A program made the position numbers and the translations under genes. This document shows positions 22,745-34,814 of a stretch of 64,000 bases of DNA, piece by piece (positions within the stretch are counted from its first letter, which is position 1; each line of letters opens with the position of its first letter). The stretch spans positions 48,853,728 to 48,917,727 of the forward strand of contig NC_081553.1 in NCBI RefSeq assembly GCF_963082655.1. Direction: 5' to 3'. The notes under the pieces were generated by a model. It was not told the DNA's origin, did no database searches, and was given only the letters and a program-made list of their open reading frames with translations. This DNA comes from Stomoxys calcitrans (taxonomy: Eukaryota; Arthropoda; Insecta; Diptera; Muscidae).

Positions 22745-23855
22745 AAGCGAACAAATCGCGTTTGGATGTGAACTAGTTTTCAAGTCGCGTTAGGATGCGA
22801 ACAATTCAGTGTTAGGATGCGAACTGGTTGCCCAGTCATGTTAGGATGCGAACGAATCAGCGTTAAGATGCGAACTAGTTTCCTCGTCGCTTTAGGATGC
22901 GAACGAAATAGCGTTAGGATGCGAACTAGTTTCCTAGTCGCTTTAGGTTACGAACGAATCAGCGTTAGGGCAACTGGTACGCACCAGTTGCCCAGTCGCG
23001 TTAGGATGCGAACAAATCAGCAATAGGATGCGAACCAGTTGCCCTGTCGCGTTAGGATGCGAACTAGTTGCCTAGTCGCTTTAGGTTGCGAATGAATCAG
23101 CGTTAGATTGGGAACTAGTTTCCTAGTCGCTTTAGGATGCGAACCAGTTGCCCAGTCACGTTAGGATGCAAACAAATCAGCGATAGGATGCGAACCAGTT
23201 GCCCAGTCGCGTCAGGATGCGAACAAATCAGCGATAGGATGAGAACCAGTTGCCCAGTCGCGTTAGGGTGCGAACTAGTTTCCGTGTCGCGTTAGGATGC
23301 GAACAAATCAGCGATAGGATGCGAACGAGTTGCCCAGTCGCGTTAGGGTGCGAAATTGTTTTCTAGTCGCGTTAGGATGCGAACTAGTTTCCTTGTCGCG
23401 TAAGGATGCGAACCAGTTGCCCAGTAACGTTAGGATGCAAACTAGTTGCCTGCAAATGCAAATTTTGCCCATGAACATTCCACTAAGGAACAGCGGTAAA
23501 CTGCAAATGCAAATTTTGCCCATGAACATTCCACTAAGGAACAGCGGTAAACTTTTCACATATCAATGAGTGCAGTCCGATTCAAGTTTAAGCTCAATGA
23601 TAAGGGACCTTCTTTTTATAGCCGAATCCGAACGGCGTGCCACAGTGCGATACCACTTTGGAGAGATGTTGCCAGCATTAGGAGACGAAATCCACCGCTG
23701 ACAATTTTTTCTGATGGTGTCGCCAGGATTCGAACCCAGGCGTTCAGCATCATAGGCGAACATGCTAACTTCTGCGCTACGGTGGCCTCCAAAACTAGTT
23801 GCCTAGTCGCATTAAAATGCGAACTAGTGTCCTAGTCACATTATTTATGGTACCA
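22745..23855 (+). repeat. 51-bp minisatellite, split by a SINE
   Basis: Tandem array built from two related half-units, 'aggatgcgaaccagttgccc' plus 'agtcgcgttaggatgcgaac' with 'aaatcagcgat' between. In the regular part, 'gttgcccagtc' falls at 23147, 23198 and 23249, a period of exactly 51 bp. The left part (22745-23100) is less regular. The array is interrupted at 23450-23790 by a minus-strand SINE and resumes for about 60 bp. Confidence 0.9.
23450..23790 (-). mobile_element. tRNA-derived SINE, copy d, with duplicated tail
   Basis: Reverse-strand copy ending at 23790 with the intact head 'ccaccgtagcgcagaagtta' (complement) and B-box complement 'ggattcgaacccagg'. The tail end (23450-23500) is duplicated in tandem with a 51-bp period: 'ctgcaaatgcaaattttgcc' occurs at 23450 and 23501. 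It sits inside the minisatellite and is therefore younger than that array. Confidence 0.92.
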
Positions 23856-24403
23856 ACGGATCTGTCAGTTGGGATGCGAACGAAATCACGTTAATTGGTG
23901 ATGACATCCTTAGGGCTGCTAATCTTTCCGACTGCGAACCATGTCACACATCTTACTATTCTATCTGCTCAACGGCTCATGACCAGCCCTTGAAAAACGT
24001 GATATTAAGTAGCAGTTGCTACGTCAACCAAGTGAGAATTATATCCCACTTGCCTTGTTAAAATAGACGTCGAATAACGACAATTCGTGAGAGCAAACAA
24101 AAATTTCAATTTCCATGCCCGACCGTATGCTCTTTACATTGGTGTGTCTAAATGTTCATCACTTGCACAGAAACTGATATAAGTATGGATGGCTGTGAGG
24201 CCGGGCTATGCGTATTTATGTAAGTAAATGGGTCTAGCAAGCTGGCTGGCCGGTCGTTACGATCGTATGTATGAATGAGTGGTTGTGTGCGTATTTATGT
24301 ATGACAGGTTGTGTGGCCCATGCGGATGGATGGTACAGTGAACAGAAACATAACGACAGTACAGTGTGACAGGTTTTTCGAATTCTTCGTAAAACCACTA
24401 ATA
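23856..24403. other. Unique DNA, no gene seen
   Basis: No recognised repeats apart from GTATTTATGTA-type text repeated near 24210 and 24292. The minus frame 24234-24452 extends into the MITE and is not credible. Confidence 0.45.
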
Positions 24404-24637
24404 TGGTTGCCCAAAAAGTAATTGCGGATTTTTCATATATCGACGTTGACAAATTTTTTCACAGCTTGTGACTCTGTAATTGCATTCTTTCTTCTGTCAG
24501 TTATCAGCTGTTACTTTTAGCTTGCTTGAGAAAAAAAGTGTAAAAAAAGTATATTTGATTAAAGTTTATTCTAGGTTTTATTAAAAATGCATTTACTTTC
24601 TTTTAAAAAATCCGCAATTACTTTTTGGGCAACCCAA
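24404..24637 (-). mobile_element. Mariner-type MITE, copy 3
   Basis: 234-bp copy in inverse orientation, with TA at 24402-24403 and 24638-24639. The left terminus has lost two bases (TGGTTGCCCAAAAAGTAATT); the right terminus is complete. Confidence 0.92.
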
Positions 24638-24639
24638 TA

Positions 24640-25985
24640 GATAAGTTTTCATCGAAATTCACTAAAATTTTGATTTGAGTGATTTGAGTTTCGAATTCTT
24701 CGTCAAACCCTAAATGCTAATTTTTCATCAAAATTAACAAAAATTTGTGTATTTTTCATCACTTTGGTGTGATGGTACTCACATTAGAGAGACATTGTCA
24801 ATATGAATCTGCTTGAATGAAGATGAATCGCAAGATTTTACCTTTCAGCTGGAGTCGCTTTTTTAGTTTTCAGTAAAAAGACTATTTTAACGAAAGAGGC
24901 ATGTTTAAAAAAATCTGCCTCTTCAAACTATATACCGGTTTTGCAATTTTAGTTTTTTTTTCCTCTTCCTCTAAAAATTAGTCTACATCCTTGTTGTACT
25001 AATACCAGCATATCAAAATATGCAAAATTCTTATGTACGACAATTTCATTGTATATCTCTTTGACAATATTCCCATGCTCATCTTAGCAATGCACTTTTC
25101 ATTGCATTCCATTACGCATTAAGAGCAGAACTCAAATCTCCAGCTTCAGCCACCCATAGTAGAAAAATCTCTCGAATGTCTCTAAAAGAAAAAGTGAACT
25201 GCTAAGAAAAATTCCTTCTACTCTTTGGTAAGTGGCGACTTTGGTGCCAATAATATTAGTTTGACTTTTTACGACCCGGTGTGTTGGACACCCACGAGAC
25301 GAGAAGGAAAACTTCTCGGGCCAGTGTCAAACTCAATGGCAAATGCCAAAGTAAACAATTCCTGTACCGCACTGCACCGAAGGGGCAGTCACAAGGACAG
25401 AACAAATGCCAGGATCACCAGCCTCTGTAACCCTATGTGGGCATTGCTCTGCCCATTTCAGTCTATTCCTGTCCTTGTGTTCCCTGGTCTATGAACTCAT
25501 CAAGAATGAGGAGCAAAAAAAGCATAGAAAAATTCTCATACAGACAGAACAAATTCCAAGAATGAATGGAAAACTTTGTTGGTTCTTAGCTTTTTATGCT
25601 CGGTTGGGGAGCATGGCCTTTAAGAGATGGGGGAGAAGAAAAAAATCTTGAAATTAAATTTCGTATGTGGGAAAGACTTTGGAGAGTCAATATAGCAACA
25701 GCAGTGTTGCCACAAAACTAAAATATCAAACTAGAAATGTTAACGGTCGGACAGATGGACGGACATTGCCCTCACAAAAGACCAGGTACGAAATTTCATC
25801 AAAACCGAAAAATAACTGCTGCCTCAAGAGACACAGGAAGTTAAATGATTTTGTTTTTCTTTTACGGATCAGAATGCGAAATGCTTTACCATATGACGAG
25901 TAAAACTCTTGGCTTATGCCGGACTATGTTAGTTCCAATCGCACGGGCTAAAATCTCACCCTATATCACCTCTGGCGATTAATTC
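24640..25985. other. Unique DNA, no gene seen
   Basis: AT-rich to 25150, then more balanced. The overlapping frames at 25225-25494, 25406-25651 and 25667-25903 share no domain and carry no splice context I can defend. A degraded element is possible for 25225-25500. Confidence 0.4.
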
Positions 25986-26815
25986 CACCTCGCAATCGCT
26001 TTCGCATTACTTCAAAGTGGACCCCATATCTGGTGATTGCCCATATCATCTCCATCGTGTCTCTGTCCAGTCCTCAGCATTCATACTCTATGTCGCTGCG
26101 TCTAGGTTCAACTTCTTCCTGCGCAGTCCTCTGGACTATAGCCCCAGGCAAAACATCGCCAATGGCTTTTCCAGTTCCAGTTTCCAGCGCTCGCAGTGGC
26201 AAAATGTGTGTCGCCTGCAACCTCTAGCTACTCATAAATGCACTTTCTAGAAGAGCATTTGCCTACCGTTACGCATCTTTGTAACGTGCTTCCTATCTCT
26301 ACGCATCCGTTCTTCGGGTATAAGTCATCGCGTCCACCTAGCCCGATACTCATTCGTCCAACATTGTTGCCATCTCTTGATGGTATCCTCTCGTATGGCC
26401 TGTGTATGATCCGTTTGAATATCTCCCTGTTCTCTCTCGGTGTATAGCCTGGCACGCTCCATGGCCTGTAGGTCTCTCGGAACATATTACATGAACTGCG
26501 GGCTCCGCCACTGACCGATAGAATGATATGACCCTAAGAGCCGCTGTCTGGTCCCATATTTTGCCCCCATAGAGGGCCCCCATGTCTTCAGAGTCTGCGT
26601 CTGCTTGGGAGTGGCCTACCTATGTTCGCAATCCTTCGACTAAGTTGCACCATTATCCTCGCACCCTTTGTTGTCGCATACCGGGTTTGCTCTGTAGAGA
26701 TCAATTCTGTATCCAGTCCACATCACTTATTTATGGCGTCCTGCAGCCGTGGCCTTTTAAATCGCTCCAAAAGCTTGTCGGGCATATCCACCATACAGAG
26801 TGGCCTGCGTGAGGA
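25986..26815 (-). pseudogene. R1-like non-LTR pol C-terminal remnant
   Basis: On the minus strand, with several frame changes: 'DMPDKLLERFKRPRLQDAI' (RT finger region), then after a deletion 'RIMVQLSRRIANIGRP' and 'LPSRRRL' (thumb), 'GALYGGKIWDQTAALRVI' and 'FYRSVAEPAVHVICSERP' (the YGA.IW and R.VS..A motifs common downstream of R1-type RTs), 'YTPRENREIF' and finally a tail with 'SPEDCAGRS' near 26120-26160. The recognition comes from family patterns, not a search. The palm is absent and the frame is broken throughout. Confidence 0.6.
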
Positions 26816-26845
26816 TGGGGATAGGGGATCACTTTGCCCTTGGAA

Positions 26846-27141
26846 GCCACCTTAGCGCAGAGGTTAGCATGTCCGCCTATGACGCTGAAGGCCTGGGTTT
26901 GAATCCTAGCGAGACCATCAGAAAAAATTTTCAGCGGTGGTTTTCCCCTCCTAATGCTGGCAACATTTGTAAGGTACTATGCCATGTAAAACTTCTCTCC
27001 AAAGAGGTGTCGCACTGCGGCACACCGTTTGGAATCGGCTATAAAAAGGAGACCATTTATTATTGAGCTTAAAAACTTGAAAACTTGAAGTTTGCACCTG
27101 TTCCTTAGTGGAAAGTTCATGAGCAAAATTTGCATTGCATT
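26846..27141 (+). mobile_element. tRNA-derived SINE, copy e (best preserved head)
   Basis: Complete copy. Head 'gccaccttagcgcagaggtt' with A-box text 'tagcgcagaggttagcatg', B-box 'gggtttgaatcc', body 'gcggtggttttcccctccta', 'gtcgcactgcggcacaccgt' and 'ggctataaaaaggag', tail 'agcttaaaaacttgaaaact' (with a small local duplication) and 'ttccttagtggaaagttcat'. Confidence 0.93.
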
Positions 27142-28427
27142 TGCCCTTGCTTATGAGCACCAGCTTTTCTGTCTTTCATACCTCCAGCTCACTCTTCTTA
27201 AAGGTCGGGACCTATAGATCATGCGAAGCGGGAGTCCTCTCAAGGTACATGATACCATTATGCTGCCATAACGAGTCCAGCATCTCAAAAGGTGTCGACG
27301 ACCAAGCAGAAGACTATCGAGCGATCGGAGGCTAGAGACTCTGTTCTCACAACTTTTGATGTGCCAAATGAGAGCACTGGAGAGGTAAGAACAAATGAAA
27401 GGTCAAAAATTCGAAGAAAGCCTATCAAAGGCCTTGCTCTTACATAAGAAGGTTTGTCGGTAAGAGCAAGTTCGACATACAGACAGAGGGAGAGTGGACT
27501 AATCAGACTTAACTGAAGAGCGTTTCTTCGACTTTGAGAAGATTTGCCCACATTGGTTCCTATCCCCTCTGTGGACAACCGATGGCTGACGCTCCACCTC
27601 TTGCAATTGAGTCAAAAAATAGACCCACATTCCCTTCTGTGGACGACCGATGGCAGGCGCCCCACCTCCTGGAGTGGAGTCGTATAATGGGCCCAAAGAA
27701 GTCGCATCTTCTCCACTAGCGGTGAGAAATGCTGGGCCTGATTCAGTATCTCCCAAGAAACCCTCTAATACAAGGTAAGAAAATAAGAGAAGATAGGTTC
27801 TATGGCTGGAACTCCTGAACTAATTGCAGTAGTCACTGAACCGTCCGGGGCCTAGGAAGAATTTTGGAGGTTGGCCGGATTCTGACCCTGAAAAGGCGAA
27901 AGAAACCTCTACTCAGCCCGTCGGCGACAGCGCTCACTCTTCAAGAAACTGACTTTTACGCGCAGGCGAAGGAACAGATCGATCGTGGTGACTCAGCATG
28001 AGGGGACAAAGAGACAAAATGAGGACCCTGGTGGAGTGGCAAGGATTGTGTAGCTTATCGCAAAATTCCCTCTAGAAATGGGGCCATGAGCAGGATACTC
28101 AAGCCATATGTGACTCAGGCGACAGGCGGGACCGGGAAGACTGGAAAATGTAGAGACTGCGAACAGGAAGCTATTTGTAGCATCAACCCGGTCCACTGAA
28201 AACTACTCAACACAATGCTGGTCAATTTGATGCTCTCGCATTGACGGCGTAGCGAAGATTTTACGTTTAACCATCGTAAGAGCGAAATTCAAGTTATCGA
28301 TAATTTATGGAATTTTTGAACCTCCCTAGATCAGTGGTATGTTTGCTTAGGCAAAACTCAAAGTTATGACAACATCTAAACTGCCTGATCGATTAGTACT
28401 AACGGTATGGTATTTCCAGTAGGATAA
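27142..28427. other. No recognised gene; possibly old element 5' region
   Basis: More GC-rich than the spacers. A ~68-bp tandem duplication lies at 27556-27690 ('ctgtggacaaccgatggctg' and 'ctgtggacgaccgatggcag'). Many stops occur in all frames. It lies directly upstream of a decayed RT motif (28434-28480) and could be the 5' half of the same non-LTR element. I cannot identify a domain. Confidence 0.35.
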
Positions 28428-29700
28428 GTGAAGGTCGTTGCCTACGCGGATGACCTCGTTGTTGTTGTGGTGACATTTGTATGTGGTGATAACGATTCTT
28501 TTCAAGCTCCATAGTTGAGATTACCCCAATTCATAGGGCCTATTGTTGCGGGAACATGATGGGCAATAACTCGCCTTGGCCAATAACTCGCCTTGTCATT
28601 TCAAGTCTCACAGTAACTCAGTTTTTAACTAAGAGCCGGTGCCAGCCGGCCTCTCATTGAGACTCTCCACTCGATACCAATGATTGTCCGCGACTGCAAT
28701 TACATCTACACCGTATGAGGAACATTCTACTATCCATTACCTGTTGACGCCCGGTAGCCCTCAGCTAAAATTCTCGTGTTGTCGATGAACACCATCCATG
28801 TTGCGATGAATGGTCATCCATGCTTATTCTAGCCATTTAAGAATGGCTCAGAGCTGCCGATCTCTCCGGAGACCAAGTAATTGGGCATGGTTTTTGAGTA
28901 GAAACTAAGTTGGAGAAGGCACGTCGTAGATTGGGTCAAAGGAGGAGTGCATGATCTCTACTCTTTCCACAACTTGAGAGGAACGAATTTAAGGCGGTTG
29001 TTCGACTGATTCTAACATGACGTGTGGCTTCGGGTCTTGAACAACCGTGCCTATCACAGGTTGATCGAGAAAGAACAGGATGCCACGGTGGTGCTAATCT
29101 CTATGCCAGAGAGGCGGTGAATGCCATTTTCGATCTCAGGCGTTTGTACGTTTATGTTGGCTGTATGACAAGATCGTGCTAAGACTGAGGGCATCAGGTA
29201 CATGGTGCAGCTCAAACTTTGGGCGTTCAGGACAGTTTCTGATGAGGGAAGAGGATACGGATGCTCAAGAGTCCTTCCTTTTTGTAGGGTGGCATGTAAT
29301 TTTCACGTTAAGGGATCCTGAAGTTTCTTTAAACACAAATGGGGCCACAGCAGCAGGAGTCATCATTGAATTGCTTGGAATCAGACAATTGGCTACTGGA
29401 TGTCTGCAGCGTCTTTTAGGAAGAGGTTTTTGTGATTCTGAAAGAACTGGAAACGATGTCATGTAGACAATCACTGTAGACGATATCAATGTGGGAGCGG
29501 CAGCCAATCAGACTATCTCGATAAACGTCGATGGTCAGGCGGCGGTGCTATTCTGTGGCGCAAGTAGGAGTGTTCCGAGAGAGTTATTGAATACCATTTT
29601 CAATCGCAGGCTTTTAAACCTGTATGTTGGGCATGTGACAAGATCGCCTTAAGAATGAGGGAATCAGTTACCTAGCGCTCCTCAAACTTTGGGCTTTCTA
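28428..29700 (+). pseudogene. Very degraded non-LTR RT/RNase H remnant
   Basis: At 28434-28480 a frame reads 'VKVVAYADDLVVVVVTF', the RT catalytic box with YADD intact. At 29130-29290, with a frame change, 'EAVNAIFDLRRLYV' and 'VLRLRASGTWCSSNFGRSGQ' resemble the post-RT segment of RNase H-bearing non-LTR elements. A second, diverged copy of that segment lies at 29588-29697 and a third scrap at about 29748-29820 ('ctcctcaaactttgggcttt'). The section between (28555-28780) is an unrelated RTE-like piece. The open frame 29176-29466 is a chance continuation. Confidence 0.5.
28555..28780 (-). mobile_element. RTE-like 5' region fragment
   Basis: Matches 51715-51920, the sequence just upstream of the RTE-like endonuclease on the minus strand. 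Shared text: 'caataactcgccttgtcat', 'aagagccggtgcca', 'cctctcattgagactctcc' and 'gattgtccgcgactgcaatt' (with substitutions). It is therefore a detached copy of the RTE 5' leader inserted in, or fused to, an older non-LTR. Confidence 0.65.
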
Positions 29701-29929
29701 CTATTCTGTTAAGGTATGCAAATACAGCTGGTAAAGAGTCTCTTTTGGTGCTCCTCAAACTTTGGGCTTTCAAATGTTCTGTTGAGGTAAGGGAATGCAG
29801 AGGGTCAAGAGTCTTTTCTTGTGACGGGTCCGTAAAGGGTACCACCCCCTTTCTGGCTTCTTCTGCAGACACGGTTGGGTCTTGATTGAATGAGCTCTGC
29901 GTGACAGGAGACTTGATTGGATTTCTTTT

Positions 29930-30760
29930 TGTGGTCCAGATCGGACCATATTTGGATATAGCTGTCATATAGACCGATCTCCCTATATAGAGTATCGAGC
30001 CCATAAAAAAAGCATTTTTTATCCGATTTTGACGAAATTGGATACAGTGAGTTTTGGTAGACCTCGTCACCATTTTGTTGAATGTAGTCCAGATTGGACC
30101 ATATTTGGATATAGTTGTCATATAAAGCGATCTCACAATGTAGAGTATTGAGGCCATAAAAGAAGCATTTTTTAATCAGATTTTGAGGAAATTTGAAGCA
30201 GTGAGTTTTGTGGTCCATATCGGACAGATTTTGGAAGTCGGGACATAAGTTGTTGTGCCAAATTTCACTCAAGTCAAGTGAAAATTGAGACTTCTAGTAC
30301 TCAAGAAGTCAAATCCGCGGGTCCGTCAATATGAGGGCTACATCTGTATTTAGATCGATTTGGATCATATATGGCACAGAAGTTAGAAGTCAAAGCAGAA
30401 GTACTAGTGCCATATTTCAGACTAATTGGATGAACATTGAGGCCTTTAGGGGCTCAATTAGTCAAAAATGGGGATCGGTTTATATGGGGCCTATATCCAA
30501 ATTTGAACCGATATGACACATTTGCAATCCCCAACGATCTACATTGATAAGAATTATCGGTGAAAATTTTCAAGCGGATATCTTTATTTGTTCGAACGCT
30601 ATCGGCAGACGGACATAGCTAAATCGAATCAGGAAGTGATTCCAAGCCTATCAATAGGGGTCTAGCTCTTCCGCGGTAACGATATTACATCAGACAGACG
30701 GGCGTACAGAATTTCAGTACGATCAAGAATATAAATGGGAGCGGAAATGGATATTAAGGA
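29930..30760. repeat. DINE-like units, two orientations fused
   Basis: 29930-30240 holds two family A units in plus orientation ('tttggatatagctgtcatat', 'agaccgatctccc'). From about 30245 the text switches to minus-oriented B/C-type units ('ttagaagtcaaagcagaagt', 'gatcggtttatatggggcct'), ending in 'cagacggacatagctaaatc' as in family C. The reading frames here (29672-30272 minus) are repeat-derived. Confidence 0.7.
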
Positions 30761-30816
30761 ATGTTGCAAATGGAATGACAAAATGAATATAACCCCGTCC
30801 CCGTCGGTGATTAATA

Positions 30817-31052
30817 TTGGGTTGCCCAAAAAGTAATTGCGGATTTTTCATATAGTCGGCGTTGACAAATTTTTTCACAGCTTGTGACTCTGTAATTGTG
30901 TTCTTTCTTCTGTCAGTTATCAGCTGTTACTTTTAGCTTGCTTTAGAAAAAAAGTGTATAAAAGTATATTTGATAAAAGTTCATTCTAAGTTTTATTAAA
31001 AATGCATTTACTTTCTTTTAAAAAATCCGAAATTACTTTTTGGGCAACCCAA
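30817..31052 (-). mobile_element. Mariner-type MITE, copy 4
   Basis: 236 bp, inverse orientation, TA at 30815-30816 and 31053-31054, both termini complete. Confidence 0.95.
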
Positions 31053-31054
31053 TA

Positions 31055-32281
31055 TAATTCCAAAAATTTGGTTTTCATTGAAAAATTCAGATATGGCAAC
31101 TCTTCTCCTCCTTAATGTCTCACTTTGCACACATGCTAGAACCTTGGCAAAATTTTATTCCCCTCATTATTTTCTCAAAAGTCAATGTCTTGGGGTAGAC
31201 ATCTGTTGTAACGAAATCACTTATTATAGGCCGCAAGTTCAAACTTTCCTTTGCCCACCCTTCTCCCCCCTAGCCAAAAATATGGCCTTGACTCCTTGAC
31301 AAGGAGAAAGCGAATAAGGCGAAAAAAGAACAAAAAAAAGATGAGACATAGGACCTCCCTCAATTGGATATCATTACCAGTCAGGCATTCATTCGTTCAT
31401 TCATTGTTGATAAATGAAGATTTGATTATATGAATATAAATTGAGATGTGATAACATTGGTCGGTCCATTCGGGTACGAGAGGCTCCCTCATTTTTTTTA
31501 AGTTTTCAATTTCATTGACAAAAGCGAAAAGTTGATTGAAATGTTGTTTTGTGCAATGTCACACAGCTCATCGAAATTCATTTATTTATCTGGCAAAAAT
31601 TTACCATCTCTCTCTGTCTCGCTTAAAATTACTGAAATTTGTGTTATTTTTTTTTTTCTTTGCCTTGTTTTTGGCAAACATTCATGCATGTATTGATATC
31701 TTGACATAAAATTGAGATTTAGATAAAAAAAAAGAAATAATTGATGTATTTTTAACAAATAGCCCAATTGCAAATTGATTGCTCTCTATGACAGCAATAG
31801 AAAAGTCTTTATTTATTTAAGTGGAATTAAAAATAAATAAAATGCTGCCATGTTTATACATTTTAGCAATGTAATCAAAAGGAAATCGGACATGTTGTGA
31901 TGGGCAACCCCACAATTTATTTTCAAGGAAATTAAAAATCCGTTGCATAAAAAAGAGATTTTTGGGGAAAATTTTGTAGCAAAGATTGGATTTTAGGAAA
32001 AAATTAATTAAACAATTCATTTTGAATCGCGTTCTTCATGTTCTTGAAATGATTTCATCCATTGTTAATACTTAAGACCATATTTTATATGAATGTTGGA
32101 AGCCAGAATACAAATCCCTATGCAAAAATTCATTAAATTTGGATATGAACTACTTTTGTTTGGATTTTCAAGAGATCATATTGGAAGTTGGATTGGGTTT
32201 ATAGGAGACCTAAAGAACTAATGGGCCCATTTCAGCCATACTGAGCAGGTATGCTCAATGCAATGTGAAAAATGTAAATTA
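31055..32281. other. Unique AT-rich DNA, no gene seen
   Basis: Contains T-runs near 31645-31660 and ATTCATTCGTTC text near 31385-31405. Its AT-driven frames lack domains. Confidence 0.5.
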
Positions 32282-32514
32282 TTGGGTTGCCCAAAAGTAA
32301 TTGCGGATTTTTTAAAAGAAAGTAAATGCATTTTTAATAAAACTTAGAATGAACTTTAATCAAATATACTTTTTTTACACTTTTTTTCTAAAGCAAGCTA
32401 AAAGTAACAGCTGATAACTGACAGAAGAAAGAATGCAATTACAGAGTCACAAGCTGTGAAAAAATTTGTCAACGCCGACTATATGAAAAATCAATTACTT
32501 TTTGGGCAACCCAA
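32282..32514 (+). mobile_element. Mariner-type MITE, copy 5
   Basis: 233 bp with TA at 32280-32281 and 32515-32516. Single-base losses in the left terminus (CCCAAAAGTAATT) and a 4-base loss before the right terminus. Confidence 0.93.
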
Positions 32515-32515
32515 T

Positions 32516-33519
32516 AAAACATCAGCTTGTATGCCTTGCTCATAAAAATAGTTCTCTGTTTTGCTCCTCCTTTCCATTTCCCTTTAGATCCTCTCTACAA
32601 ATACATTGCATTTCATTAATTAAATCTCTTCAATATGCCTGCCCCAGACTTGAATTGCCCAAAAGTTGTTTATACCACTTGATGAATACTACCACATTTC
32701 TCCTAATACTCGTATTGCAATCGATTCACTTCTCTAGTTTATCCTCAAAATAATTTACTCATTTCAATTCATTTCACCAACCAATGTCCTATTATTTTCC
32801 TTATAATTGCTTACTTTTGTTCAGAAATCAATCTATTGACCATAACTCTTAAATAGTTTTCATGTCGAATTGCAAATATCCCAATGTCAGATTTGATAAA
32901 CGACTGTCTGCATAGACGATCGAAGTGGTGCTGCTTGCCCATAGCCATTCATATAAACCATTTAGAAAATTTTCCCAAAACTTTAAGCAGTAAATTTAAC
33001 ACAGACTACCTACTACTGACATTTAAATAACCGAAAATTATTCTGAAAAACCAATTTGGAATGGAATTCACTTCAATGTTTTGACCATTCTTGTGTTGGT
33101 ACCCCAAGGAATATCCTTAGGCCCCTAACCACCCCCACCCCCCCCCCCTCCACAATAGATGCATATTCTCATAGGTATGTACATCCATTTGTTGCCTTGT
33201 ATGCTAACACCTTTTCTAATTCAATTTCCTCATGCATTCATTCATTCGTTCAGAACTACCCATTCAGAGCTGAGATTTATGGTGCTTCGGTTTCCCCAAA
33301 TGTTAGTCTGTGTGTGTGTGTGTGTGTATGGTTAAATGCCTGTGTGCAGTTGTGTATTTTTATAATCCAAATGTTGGCACATAGTGTTGCCAACATTTAA
33401 GAACATTTACAACTTTACTTAACCCATTAACAACGAATGGGTAGACAAATACCCAAGAATAGAGCTGTCTTAGAAAATTCTAGCTCAAGTTAGGAAAGAG
33501 GTGAATGAAACCAGTTCAA
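32516..33519. other. Unique DNA with simple repeats, no gene seen
   Basis: Includes a C-rich run at 33128-33150 and a TG run at 33308-33328. The 114-codon frame at 33056-33400 passes through the TG run (Cys-Val repeats) and has no domain. Confidence 0.5.
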
Positions 33520-34812
33520 AACAAGTAAAAATGCATTAAGTTCAGCCGGGCGGAACTTTGGATACCCACCACCTCGGGTATATATGAAAAATCTTCTTTC
33601 GGCACAATCCGGTGAAAATTGGATAACTTGTGCACCCAACTTCGACACGGATATTGAGTGGGACAACAAATATAAGTCACTGTTGAATTTTGTATTCCAA
33701 ATTTCAACACAATCGGGTAATAAATAAAACTTTTATGAGCTTCAGACCCTTAATTGGCACATCGGTCTGCATGACAGCTATATCTAAATACACTTCGATC
33801 TTTACCATAATTGGGTCGGATAGCGGGTGGCCTAAAACTACTTACTGTTTCCAATTTCAGCGAAATCGAATAAAAAATAAACTTTTATTCGCTTCAGACC
33901 CTTTATCGGGATATCGATCTGTATGGCATCTATATCTAAATATAGTCCGATCCGAACCATATTTGGGACAGATGTCGGGAGAACTAAGACTACCAACTGT
34001 TTCAAATTTCAAATAGAGCTTTTATGGGCTTCAGACTTTTTATTTGCAGATCGGTCTATATTGCAGCTATATCTAAATATAGTCGGATCTGAACTATATT
34101 TGGGTCAGCTGTTGGTAGGCCTAAAACTACTCACTGTTTCAAATTTCAGCGAAATCGGTTAAAAAATAAAGCTTTTATGAACTTCAGTACTCTTATCGGC
34201 AGAACGGTCTATATGGCAGCTACATCTAAATATAGTCCGATTTGATACATATTTAGGTCATATATCAGAAGGCTTAAGATAACCCTCTGTTTTAAATTTC
34301 AGAGAAATCGGGTATTAAATAAAGCTATTATGGGCTTCGGACCCTTTATCGGGAGATCGGTCTATATTGCAGCTATATCTAAATATGGACCGATATAATC
34401 CATATTTAGGTCAGAGATCGGGAGGCTTAAAATAACCCACTGTTGCAAATTTCAGCGAAATCGAATAATAAATAAAGCTTTAATGGCCTTCAGACCCTTT
34501 ATCGGGAGATCGGTCCATATGGTAGCTATATCTAAATAAAGTCCGATTTGAACCATATTTGGATCAGTTGTTGGGAAGCGTTAAACCACTCAGTGTTTAA
34601 AATTTCAGCAAAATCGGATGAAAAAAAGTTTTTATGGGCATTAGACCCTTTATCTGTAAATCGGTCTATATAGCAGCTATATCCAAATATGGTCCGAATT
34701 GGCCCGTTCAAGAACCAGCGTGCATAAAAAAGACGTGTCTGTGCCAAATTTCAGCTCAATATCCCAATTTTTTTAAGGCTCTAGAGTTATTACAACAGAC
34801 TTACAGACACTC
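33520..34812 (-). repeat. DINE-like family A element with core array
   Basis: Opens with the complement of the 3' end: 'caagtaaaaatgcattaagt', hairpin text 'gttcagccgggcggaac', then 'tggatacccaccacctcggg'. About eight core units follow. The landmark 'ttcagaccc' falls at 33741, 33893 and related positions (152-153 bp), with one 15-bp shorter unit. It ends in 'aaatttcagctcaatatccc' and 'caacagacttacagacac', within the microsatellite region; the 5' signature is missing. It then abuts the RTE remnant. Confidence 0.85.
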
Positions 34813-34814
34813 TT

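Noticed and set aside
26846..26930. A tRNA gene
   Set aside because: Box A and box B are present, but the sequence continues into the shared SINE body and tail, and no proper acceptor stem forms.
32502..33400. Small coding genes of 83 and 114 codons
   Set aside because: The first starts inside the MITE; the second crosses a TG microsatellite; neither shows a known domain.
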